From NCBI GenBank assembly GCA_023634235.1, contig JAMKCF010000013.1, forward strand, positions 16,059,705 through 16,123,704: a stretch of DNA of 64,000 nucleotides, written 5' to 3'. The translations under genes and the position numbers were made by a program. Position 1 is the first letter of the stretch. Each line of letters starts with the position of its first letter. This document shows positions 1-11,300 of this stretch, one piece after another. The DNA is from Pisaster brevispinus (taxonomy: Eukaryota > Echinodermata > Asteroidea > Forcipulatida > Asteriidae). The notes beneath the pieces were generated by a model. It saw only the letters and a program-made list of their open reading frames with translations, was not told the DNA's origin and did not search any database.

Positions 1-1247
1 TTTTGTATCAACAGTTCAGGAGAACTCTCTTGCCACATTGCTATTATTTTATGATTTGCATGCAGGATGCTCAGTATCTTAAAAACACCACTGTACAATG
101 ACTGTACATACCTTTAGCAGGGGTTTCCCAATAACTTTTTCTTTTCACTTGCCCGCCGGATGAGTCAACCAAAATTTTGGGTCGCCTGCAAGTGTTTTCA
201 CTAGCCCACTAATGTAATGCACACAATTTTTCGAAGTGCAAAAAAACCAAAAATAAAACAAACAAAAAACCTGGAAGTGAAGTTTGCATCCTCAATAATA
301 CTTTTTTTCACGATCAAACGACCATTTTCATGCATTTGTGGTTTTGGGGTCGGTCTTCTAGAGCTTCTATTGCAATGAAATCTTCCTGTTCAACGATCAG
401 TTGACGCTAGTTGAAAAAAAAATTCACCAAACTTTGTCCCTCGACTCATGAATGTGTAGCGAGTTGGAGTCTAGCCAAGCTGTCTTATGAATATGGTAAT
501 TATCAACTAACCAATCACAGCGTGCGAAATGTTTATTAGGGTGGACTTTGGACCTGTTCTGAAGTACATTGTACTGCACAATACACCATGTAAATTAGAC
601 TGTGTTACGATCCAAAAATCGCCCATTATCCGTGAATATAACTCACTAAAAAACCTGAACTTTCTCAGATGCAACAAAGAAATTAAACAAGGTGACACTG
701 ATTGAAAAGCAAAGTATGGCTTTGGTTTTTGGAACAGATGCTTTACTTAGTAAGACTGAGTATCTTACGGGTGAAACTCGTCAACAGGGAGAACGAGCAA
801 GTCCAGTTTGGAGTTGTACTTGCTTGCATGAGTTATCGGACCTGGTAGTGTAATTTATAATTTTGTACCTAAAAAAAAATATAATGAAAGTCTAATAAAA
901 ATGATCAATCAAGAAGGATTTTCACATTCTTGTGGTTGTGAAGTTTGTAAATGTAAGTGTGTACACACCACATCAACAGTAAAAATTTGACCCAGTCAGT
1001 CTGCTGTGTCAAAAAATGTCAGATACTTTTAAAGAATAAAGGTACGGACATGATCATAAAGTGTAAACATTGTCTAGTGTAAATATGTACAATACTTTGG
1101 CATTAACAATGACTCGTGTAAATTTAGATGTGTGCATCAAACCGTGATGGTTGTTTATTGTAGTTCCTTCCCATGTCTATGAAGTTGACACCATGTACAT
1201 GTAGGCCTTCTTGTTGTTCATGGACTTACATTTGTTCATTTTAAACC
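1..1247. other. Non-coding flank, no gene recognised
   Basis: AT-rich sequence with short homopolymer runs. Small open frames occur on both strands, but none has coding character or resembles a known protein. AATAAA-like words near 895 and 1036 could belong to a transcript 3' end, but nothing supports a particular gene. Confidence 0.4.
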
Positions 1248-1560
1248 CTTTTCACTCTGTATCTCTTATCCCAGTGGAATATAGCCCTGGGGAGGCCCCC
1301 AGGAGTTTTGTTTACCCCATGGTTACCCAGGCGCACTTTCACACTGTGTCCCTATTTCACTGGGTTCCGGTTGCATGTTTCAAGAATACCCCAGGGTTTT
1401 ATCACTTACCCCTAACTCTGGAGCAGGGTTTGTTGTTCCCTGGGGTATGCACATTTGCAGGAGTACATGTAGATCAGGGGTAAGGCGATTCAAGTGTGTA
1501 AGGACTGGCCGTTATTCCCTGGGGTTCCCCCGGGTTATAGTAGTGTGAAAGGGCTAAAGG
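1248..1560. mobile_element. MITE-like element with CCCTTTTCACACT-type ends
   Basis: The left end reads AACCCTTTTCACTCTG and the right end reads TAGTGTGAAAGGGCTAAA, so the termini form an imperfect inverted repeat around a GC-richer core of CCCAGGG/CCCTGGGG words. The 90-aa open frame across it follows these C-rich words and is not a gene. The class is inferred only from the ends. Confidence 0.5.
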
Positions 1561-2949
1561 GTGCACCCCACTATACAGTGCAAAATGCTAAATATTCAAA
1601 AATACAACAACAAAAATACTTAGAAGTCTCACAACTTTTTACAGTAGAGGGGAAATTATTCATTGACTCTTGAACTTTTACCCCCTGCTCAATTTGATAT
1701 GGGGAGTTCCAAGGCCCGCTGAGTTATTCTCCCTACTCCAAATAAAAACTTATCCCCTACACCGATGTAATTTTCCAAATCTCCAAGCATTTTGAAAATT
1801 ATCCCAACACCTCTTGGAAAATACGTCCTTTTTTTTCAGGGCCAAGATTTCATCCAAGATGTCTCAAGTTTGAAGTCAACAACCCCCAGGTCACAAATTT
1901 TTGTATACTGTACCACTTTTATTGGGCTCTCAAATCTGTATTGAATATTTTGAGGGCCTGCAAAATATTAATGAGTCAGACGCTCTGTTTTCTCCCTATT
2001 AAGTGGGGTGCACCCTTACAGCGTCAGTACACTATTTCAAAACTTGGGATTTCAAATAGCTGGACTCCGAGCAACAGAAGTTTGTATTGTAAATGTGACT
2101 ATACTTTAAAATCCTACCTGTACTTTAATAGTACTATGTGCTTTAATTTAACCATGTTTTCAACAACCACTTCATGTAAAGTTTCGAAGCGTGGAGTAAT
2201 TTAAACCCAGGAGTCTACCCAGGTTTTTTTCAAAACTGCCAGGGCATTCTGGACCTAAATTTTGGAAGTTTGGCCAAAGCATGCTGAGTTGGAATGAGGT
2301 GCTAGGAATGTTTTCTCCTTGGTGTTTATCTTGTTTTTTTGTGCAATCTGGAGCATTTTCAAAAGGTTTTATCTTGTTTTTTTAAAATTTGATCTGAAGT
2401 GAAAAATATTTATTTAAAATATTTGTGTATCGGCTGCGATTTGCGCTTATCGGCCCGATGGGCTAGCTTGTTCACATGGGGAGAACCCAGAAAAATGTGT
2501 GTGGGCCTACTTGTAGTTGAGCGAGGACCATGTTTGTATCTCTCAGTGTAGGTTTACTGGTCTTTGCGCAGGTCACTCCTGGTTGACCTCTTATCTACAA
2601 AGTTGGCAACTTACATGTTCACGTACATTTGTCGCTGCTACATGTTTGAACGTGCGCACTGTACATTTGTATTTTGTACACTACATAACAGAGATTACTG
2701 TTTTGATACATGCGCAAAAGTGATTAGTTAAATGTTAAAGTTTGCATTGTCATTGATTAGAACATGTCAAAGAAAAAAAGAAAGAACCAACTTTATCTGA
2801 AGTACAGCACACACAATTTTGTATTTGCTTGGCCTTATCTTATGAGTGTTATTGGGGGTTGTTTGCCCTGTGTAGATCTGTGGTACAAGGGTCACTGAGA
2901 GAGCTCTGGTTGGGACCAACACACCACCAGTCTTGTTCTTTTCCTGCAG
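1561..2949. other. Non-coding stretch upstream of the DAB exons
   Basis: No protein similarity or clear repeat structure was recognised. The 5' untranslated exons or promoter of the Disabled gene could lie here, but no core promoter element can be singled out. Confidence 0.3.
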
Positions 2950-2997
2950 AAGCCAACTCCCAACTTTCATCGGACGCACAAGCCGCCTTCACTCTTG
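2950..2997 (+). other. Candidate upstream exon of the Disabled gene
   Basis: A 48-nt segment lies between a good acceptor (TTTCCTGCAG) and a GTAAGA donor. In one frame it reads ANSQLSSDAQAAFTL and ends one base into a codon. That phase joins to the exon at 5309-5362, where the frame stays open through SLGNECVEPNK up to MSNKKR. It may therefore be an N-terminal coding exon, or 5' UTR if translation starts at 5344. The residues match nothing I recognise, and the exon is too short to support by homology. Confidence 0.35.
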
Positions 2998-3501
2998 GTA
3001 AGAAGTTTACTCAATCTGATTCTTTAATGTCAGGAAGAAGTGACAGTTTTATCTGGACAACTTCAAGAGCAAGGCAAGGTCTCATTTTGGTCGGTTAAAC
3101 TTTTAGTCTCTAAAGATAAAGTTGCTCTTGCCGTGATCGCTTCTGAAAATGTTGATTGTACAGTACCTTCCTGTGTGTAGATCGTTTGAGTCCATAGGTT
3201 ACACAAATACAACTGAGGTCTGTAAGGTTAGATTGGATCCACCCCTTTTTCACTGTGAACATTTTGCAAGGTGCATTTCACAAGAAATGTGAGACTTTTA
3301 TGCTTTCTGCATGATTTGAAGACAACAGTAGTTCTTGGAAAGTCTTTACATGTACAGTAGGTATCAATTTTTGCTGCTACGGGTACTTTGTGCTGTTCAT
3401 GTTCTTTTACACAGCATACATTATGCCTAACTCGTACTCTATGATTGTAATGACCAAATGTTTTGTTTGCTCTAAAGGTTTAAAGTATTTTATTTGTAAG
3501 G

Positions 3502-3785
3502 TTAAATTTGGATTAGTGGGATTAACAATGTTTCATGTGCTTTAAATGTACACTAAAGTACATTATTAGGTTAAATTTAGATTAGTGGATCTAACAATGT
3601 TTCTTGAAGGCATTAAGTATTAGGTTGAATTTGGATTAGTGGGATTATCAATGCTTCATTTGCTCTAAATTAAAGGTATAAGGTGTGAGGTTAAATTTGG
3701 ATTAGTGGGATTACCAATGTTTCATTTGCTATAAAAAGGTATTAACTATGCCTATTAAATTTGGATTAGTGGGATTACTAGTTAG
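3502..3785. repeat. Minisatellite, about five imperfect units of 65-70 bp
   Basis: The phrase TTAAATTTGGATTAGTGGGATTA returns about five times with small changes, separated by 'caatgtttcatttgct' type spacers. The array is direct and imperfect and lies in intronic sequence of the Disabled locus. Confidence 0.75.
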
Positions 3786-3819
3786 TGTTTCTTTCCTGCT
3801 GGTTTTACAGGATTGAGAA

Positions 3820-4240
3820 ATTTCAGACTTTTACCTGAATTCAGACTTCTTTATGTCTGCCTGGTAAAACAAACAGCTGTTATTTTCTTCAGATTATAAA
3901 GAAATCATACTCTTTGATCTACTTCTCTAGTGCTGAGGATACTGTTCCCAGAAGCTCCTTGAAATCTATAACTCCAGGGGCAAGCGTGGAATTACACAGA
4001 GGCCACGAAGACCATGCCCCCTGTTGCCCTTGTATTGGCCTTGGTGCCCCTTCAAAAGTTTTAAAAAACTTTAAGATTTTCCAATGGAAGTGCCCCTTTA
4101 AAATATGAAAATGGCCTTGCCCTCTGCAGGGGTTACCAAAAGGTGGAAATGCCATCGTTTCAACATACCTCCTTAAATTTTGCTGCTAGTTTCAGACTTT
4201 TTTTGTCTGCAGTGACTCTCATCCTTGGGTTTAAGACTGC
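3820..4240. repeat. Interspersed repeat split by a later insertion
   Basis: The outer parts (3820-3985 and 4130-4240) match 14380-14640 closely, sharing GAAATTTCAGACTTTTA, GAGGATACTGTT and CTTGAAATCTATAACTCCAGG. The 14-kb copy lacks the middle. The interrupting block (about 3985-4130) carries the GGAATTACA...GCCTTGGTGCCCCTT...GGCCTTGCCCTCT motif also seen near 31755-31880, 36200-36260 and, inverted, at 49335-49500. Confidence 0.6.
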
Positions 4241-5343
4241 CACATTAAGTTGATCCTTTGATCTTTGGTTGTTCTACTCGTACTTTTAGTATAATCCAGA
4301 CCTCCATGTTGTGTTGAACTTGATGTAAGGTCTTTGTTTAGTAAGTAGTAACTGGGTTTTTTAAACATATATCTAGTGATCGGGGCTCACCCTTAACACT
4401 AGCCTGGCTGTACATATGTATTTCTTCATTTTTAGTTTTGAAAAATACATTTTTGAAAATGTGTTTTCAATGTGTTTTTGAGTGTTTGAATGTAACTTCG
4501 TTTGACCATTGAGGGGACACATTGGGCGCTTTATAAAAAGTGTTTGTCGTGAGATGGATATGGTTGGAAAGATATGGTTTTAAAAGTAGAGTGATTCACA
4601 CAAACATCCCTCGAAATGGTGTGGTTCACAGAGCAAGCGCCCACGGTATACAGGCTTCCTCAGGCTTGCGGGTTACATGTACAATGATTAAAGAGGGGCT
4701 CCAAGGTCAAAATGAGTGTTATGATGCTTCCATTTTTCAATAAATAGAGCCCTCATGAAAGTGGGGGATAATTACAATTTTTAAACTCGCCTTAAAATTG
4801 TAAAAACATATACTTATTTGATACTCTCCCAGAGCGAAATTTGAAACGTGACACCATCGGACAAAAAAGCAAATGGGCCTGTAAATTCGAACGAGGAATT
4901 TTTTGCGCCAATCTTAAGGTCAAAATCAGTGCCGTTTTGATTGAATATCATCAAACTTCAGGAATAAACTGAAAACACTCAGTACCAAAAAATGCACAGA
5001 CCACATATTTGAAGTGTAACGTCGTCAAATGTTTTAGGATTTTGAAAACAATAGCACTTGGAGGGTATCAAACACAGTGGTGCCAATTTTACACCATTTT
5101 AAGGTGATGTTAGAAACTTGTAATTGTTTTCCATTTTTATAAGAACTCTATCTATTGGAACAAGGATCACAAAATGAATTTGACTTTGGAGGCCATTTTT
5201 TAAGTTTACGACTTGCGTATGAGGCACCCTTGGTTTCGTTACTAGAAATATATTTAATAATATTAAACACAGCTCTTCAGTAAATTGTTTTTCTTTTGTT
5301 ATGTGCAGGTTCTCTGGGTAATGAGTGTGTAGAGCCAAACAAA

Positions 5344-8300
5344 ATGTCGAATAAAAAGAGAGGTAAGTTCGTGGGAGTCAAAAATATAAATTTCTGAAAA
5401 TATGTTAAGTTATTTAACATCCTAAACAAGTTATTGACAAAACAGGGAAACTGCCAATAACAGGGTTGGATTGCTCAGTTGGTAGAGCGCCGGCACGTTA
5501 GTGCCGGAGGGTGCTGGTTCAAACCTGCCCTAGTCAATTTTTCTTTGTTCAACTCCAAATTATTTTTAATTTACCTTGTCAGTTTCCCTTGTGGCTTATT
5601 TCTTGATATTTATGATTTAAAAAGTTGCATCCCCTTAAGGTGATCCCTCTCCTGCTGTGCTTCTAAGGTTGTATGGTAAACTTGGTCTGATCTCTTGCCC
5701 TGGGCTCGATCTCACAAAGAGCTACGATTGATCTTGGAACTGCAAATCACTCTAAAATGACTTACCTCTTCACATTCACCAAGCAGACTCTCTTCAGATT
5801 TTCAAGGGACTTTTAAAGCCTCATTTGTTTGAATCTTTATTTTTGTAACAATTGCTTTTATATATTCCATTTTATTGTTTTATGCTATGTGTTGCGCATA
5901 GAGGCTCGTGCATTATGCACTATATAAATGTCTTGTGTAATTGTTATTTTTAATAATTGCTAAATAAAATGTGATGTCACAATACAAATCGCTATGTTAA
6001 TACTGACAACCTGTCTTAAGATCTTAGTGCTTTGTGAAATTGACCCCTGGCTATACGGCAGTCAGAGTTTGAATAGCTTCTGACTGACGCCCCCGAACAA
6101 AGATCTCGACAAAATAGGGAGACTGACAAAAGTTCAGTGTAAATCATGGGCAAAATTATGTGTAGATCTCATGTACATGAAGTCATCAATCAGGACAGTC
6201 GTTTTGGTGATCACCAGTGCGTATTTGATTCACTTGTAACTGTTACAAATAGCCAGCGGGTGATGCAAGGTTGAGCCAATCGCTATGAAAACAAAAAATT
6301 CCGGCTGCATTGCAGTAGCAGCATGACTAAGTTTGCATGGTCATTTTTTTTTTGAGTCCTTACCGACCTATGACCCTACCTTTGAGACAAGGTTTTTACC
6401 AGGATGTGGTATAAGGGTGTCAAAAATTGCTGGAAAGTTCAAAACTGGGTGTCCGAATTGTTCACTTGCAATACATTTACATGTAAATGACAGACAAAAC
6501 AGGGTGTCCAAATTTAAAACAGGGTGACACCCAGACACCCCTCTGGCTAACACTATGCTTTAAGACAGGCAAACCCTGTGTCACCTTTAAAGCAATACTT
6601 TTTTCTCCATCAAAATATGTCAAACAGAGGAAAGAGAGGCGAGGTTTAAGGCGTTTGGGGAGAACTTTCGAGCCAAAATGATCGGTATTGATTCAGTGGA
6701 GGAGGCAAGAGGTGACCGCATGTGTCTGGATTCGATGGGAAAATTAAAGGTATGGGACAGTCGTTAAGTAATTGCTGTGACACATTTAACGCTGCATGTG
6801 TTTGCCCTCTGAGCTTAATAGTTCATCAAATTACAGTACTCATCTGCAGGGTAGTTGTTGCCGACAGTCAAAAAGAAAATGGGCGGTTTGCACTAATTAA
6901 AAACATAGTTTTATATCTTTTGAAGTTATTTTCTCTTCTGAGAGTCTGCAGACATCAATCAGTTAAATGGGTTTTTGAAAGATTGTTTCTTTGTTCAAAC
7001 CCAAATTATTTAAAACTTACCCAGTCAGTTTCCCTTGATATTTAATAGTGAAAAGTCGCATCTCCTTAAGGTGATCCCCTTGGCTGCCGCTTCCCAGGTT
7101 GTATTGTAAACTTGGGTGTGATCCCTGGCTACACGGCAGCTAACAATTTTACAGCTTATGACTGGCACCCCTGAACAAAAATATTGACAAAATAGGGAGA
7201 TCGCCAACATAGGGCTGGATAGCTCAGTTGGTAGAGCGCCATCACGTTTTATCCGGAGGTCGTTAGTTCAAGTCCGGAGGTCGTTAGTTCAAGTCCCGCT
7301 CCAGTCGATTTTTCTTTGTTCAAACCCAAATTATTTAAAATTTACCCACTTAGTTTCCCTTGCAGTTTACTACTTGATATTTTTTTTTGCAAAATAAGAA
7401 TTCATCTCGGAAAGCTGGCTGGTTTTTTTTATATATTTTTTTTAACAGTATATGACCCCCAGGGATTTGCATGATTTGTAAACAAAAAGAAGGCATTGGG
7501 GTGAAGTACTCACACAGATGAACAGGCTGAGCGAAGTTTCTTAGACAACTGAAAATTGTCCTGTTTGTTCACATTGATAAGAGGATAGACTGTACACAAA
7601 AAGTTAAAACAGTTGATTAAAAAGTTAATTAGTTATTATCTAATCAGGGAAGGTTAAACAGTTTCTCAGAAAAGGAATATATTCATCATCAAACAAATAT
7701 ATTGTTGAGACTTGTTTCTCCAATTAACTTTCCTTTTTAATTGTCTTAACCAACAGGCCCTTGTCAAAGCGGCCGGAGAACACAAGCAGCAAATCATTGT
7801 CAACGTGTCGTTAGAGGGCATTAAGATTATTGACTTAAAGTCATTGGTAAGTTGCATGCATGTACTTATTCTTAAATGTTATTGTATATACTGTATCATT
7901 TTTATCCTTTCTATCTTTTTATTTCACTGTATTTTCTGTTGAATTATTGTGTCAGTGTAGTAGAATAAAAAATAAAAATTGAATCTTTATGGAGTTCACA
8001 GTCCTGATAAAAAATATAAAAAGGGATACCATAATGCTGGTAATAATAATAATAACAGGGCTTGACACTTCGTTTTTGAAAAGGACAAGGGCACCGAGGC
8101 GTTTTCTCATTGGTGAAGGGCACCTCTATGAGGAAATTGTAACTTTGTAAACCATTGGTAAACATAAAACCCCAAAAAGTAGGTTTAGCAAAGTGAGTCA
8201 ATAGGTTAGTCTACTGGTTAAACTATGTTGGACTATGTTTGAATGTTAATTTTACACTGTATGGCAACACGCCAGAAACAGGTGCCCATACAGTCAGGAT

Positions 8301-11300
8301 ATCATCGTGAAGTCTATGCTTTATATTTTTGTGATCATCATTTCTTTGGCAGGCAAACCTACACACACATGATGTCATCAAGATCTCGTTTATTTCAAGA
8401 GATCCCACTGACAAGCGAGCGTTTGGCTACATCTACGGTGAGGCCGGCAACCACAAATTCTATGCCATCAAGACACAGAATCAGGTACGTAGAAGAACCG
8501 GAAACACTCACCGTGGAATAGTTGGGGTTAACCCCGGTGTTTCTGGTTCACGTAGCAAGCACCCTTGTTTACAGGTTTCCTCAGGCTTGCGAGCTACAGT
8601 GATTAAGTTCACTGATGAGGCATCCTTGGTTTCATTACCAGAAATATCCAATAATGATAATAATGTCCATGAGGTCTTGCTGTTATGTTTTCCATAAGAT
8701 TTCATCCGCGATATCTTGTGATTTGCCAGATCGTTCAATACTGCGTTTTGTAACACCCCTTCCTACGATTCTTCCTTTTGATTGGTTTAGAGCATGTCAC
8801 ATGATATGTCTCATTTTTACTTGAAAACCACGCGAGTGTGACACGCTTTACATGCAGCAAACAACGATTATACCCATAGCAACCAATATACTATACCCAT
8901 AGCAACCAATGTACTATACCCATAGCAACAGCAGCTTCTTGGTACCTAGACGTCCAGGCTCAATATTTGTTTGGGTGTTATAAAACAAATAATGACTGCT
9001 TTTACTCATGCAATGGTTAAAACTACGACTCCCTCTGGTAGTTGATAGAAAAAGCTCCTCCTATTTTAGTGAGTATTTAATCAGCTGATGGCAGCTTAAA
9101 TTAATTAATCCAAAAATGAATGACCATAAAATCTTACTTGATAAAGAGCACTGGAGGGCTGTTGATATTGTAAAACATTGTTAGAATCAAACCCCCTTTG
9201 AAGTAATGTAGTCTTTGAGAAAGAGGTAATTTTTCACCCCAAAGTTTGAATCTGAGAAGGGCTTCAGGCATGAAGCCTATCTCAGGCATCTGAAAGCATA
9301 CAATTCTATGCAACAAGGGTGTTTTTTCTGTCATTATTTTCGTGCAACTTCGATGACCAATTGAGCCCAAAATTTTCACAGTTTTTTTTATTTCATGCGA
9401 GTTGGGCTACACCAAGTGAGGATACTGTCCTTTGACAATTACCAAAAGTATACCCTGCCTTTAAGATTTTGTTCAATAGAAGGATCTCACGTTGGAGAGG
9501 AAGGACCTCATTTTGTTTTTTTCCTATGTGTTTGTAACGTTGTCTTGGTTGCATGACTCAATCTCAGGCTGACGAGCTGGTAATTGCATTGAAGGATCTG
9601 TTTGAAATTGTGCTGGCCAACAAGCAGAAGGAAGTGGAAGAGCAGAAAAAGCGCATGGAGGAGAGCACAGTCTTCCTTGCACCGAGCTACGACAATCCTC
9701 TGGGATCACCAACTTCCAAAGCCCCAGCCGAAGAAAATGTCTACTCTGTAAGTCAACATTATGGGAAAAAAATGTTTTTATGTTTTCGATTGTACTCTCC
9801 AAGAATGTGTTGGGTTGGTGTAGTGGTATCCTCCTTTGCCATCCACCTCTAGGACCCCGGTTCGAATCATGCTAGGGGCACTATGTGGATTGGGTTTTCA
9901 GTCCCTACCTGATTGCGTGGGTGTTCCACGGGGTTCTCCGGGGTTTTCCTCCCACATCTTCGACTGAAACTTCCTTCCTTGTCTTTCTCTTCAAGGGGTT
10001 CTCGGCTAGTGTAGTGATTAAGTTCACTTTTCTGAGAGTCCTTGGCTTCACAGCCAGAATTAAAAAAGAAATGAAAATGTAGAGAAGATTTCTAAGCATG
10101 ACAAATTTCCAATGCAAAATAAAATATGCTGCTGTTGTTGTTTACAAATCTTGCATTTCGTTTCAATTGGCCTGAATGATGAACTACGACTGCAATTTTC
10201 AGATTATAGTCGCGGCTTATGAAAGGATTTTCTGGCCTTCAGTGTGCTCCGCGGCTTATTTTACGGGCAGCTTATACACTAACCGCTGATAAAACTTTTC
10301 AGAGATTTTCCGGTGCTGCAACTTATATTCGCCTAGGCCTACATTCGCCCCTTGCACGGTCAGCCATTTGCGTGTAGAGCCTCCAATTGGGGACAGCAGT
10401 AAAAAGAAGCATTATATAACTCTGTATTGTCACGGTAATGTAATGACACTTTCATCCAAACAGATACTTAAATACAATACAAATGAAGCATGAAGTCGAG
10501 GCTCTACACGCACATGGCAGATCCGTGCAAGTAGCAAATATTGGGCAGCGAATACCGGGGAAAATACGGTACAAAAGGCAGTAGTTGTTTTGATTTTGAT
10601 AAGTCAAGCGGTTACTCTGTCAATGTTACCGGTTGATATTTGGTTTTCTTGTTTACCGTCCTTCATGGAATAGGAGTCTCCAGTTACACTGACGACTGCT
10701 GAGCCACAAGAGACAGCAATATCCAGCTTAGTCAGCTTGGAAAATGAAGTCAGCAATCTTCAAATGGTATGTTAAATTTTGTTCAGCAATCAATAAGTCA
10801 TTTGCGAGTTAGATTTGAATACTGTCTGGTACAGTCAACTTGCTTAGTCACAACTTACCGCTTGATTTTGAATTCCTCAGACTATAGAGACAGTCGCTAT
10901 GTCTCATGCTTCGGGGCAAGCTTTTGTGTAGTGACGTAAGAGACCGCGAACACCCGTACACGATTCTGAATGAATGTGTATGGCACAATGGTATCAGGGT
11001 TTGCTCATTTGGAGGTTGCTATACAAAAGTTTGGCCTGAACGGTTTGACATAGCATCAGTCTCGATAGTCTGAGGAATTCAAATTTAAGCAGTACCTTGT
11101 GACTAAGCAAGTCATTGTACCAGACATTATTCAAATCTAACTCACAAATGGCTTTTTTAGTTTAGTTCACAGTCCATTCAGTGTAACATTTTATTTGATA
11201 CCAGAAGAGAGCTCATTTTCGCCATCTTAACTGAGACTTTTTCAGATGTTAACCTTGCATGTGTCGTAGACTATCAACAAAACAGTAATTGCCAGAAAAA

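Noticed and set aside
5463..5536. Possible tRNA gene
   Set aside because: A and B boxes are present, but the acceptor ends do not pair and a SINE tail follows, so it is a SINE head. The same applies at 7211, 13434, 26088, 40098 and 45290.
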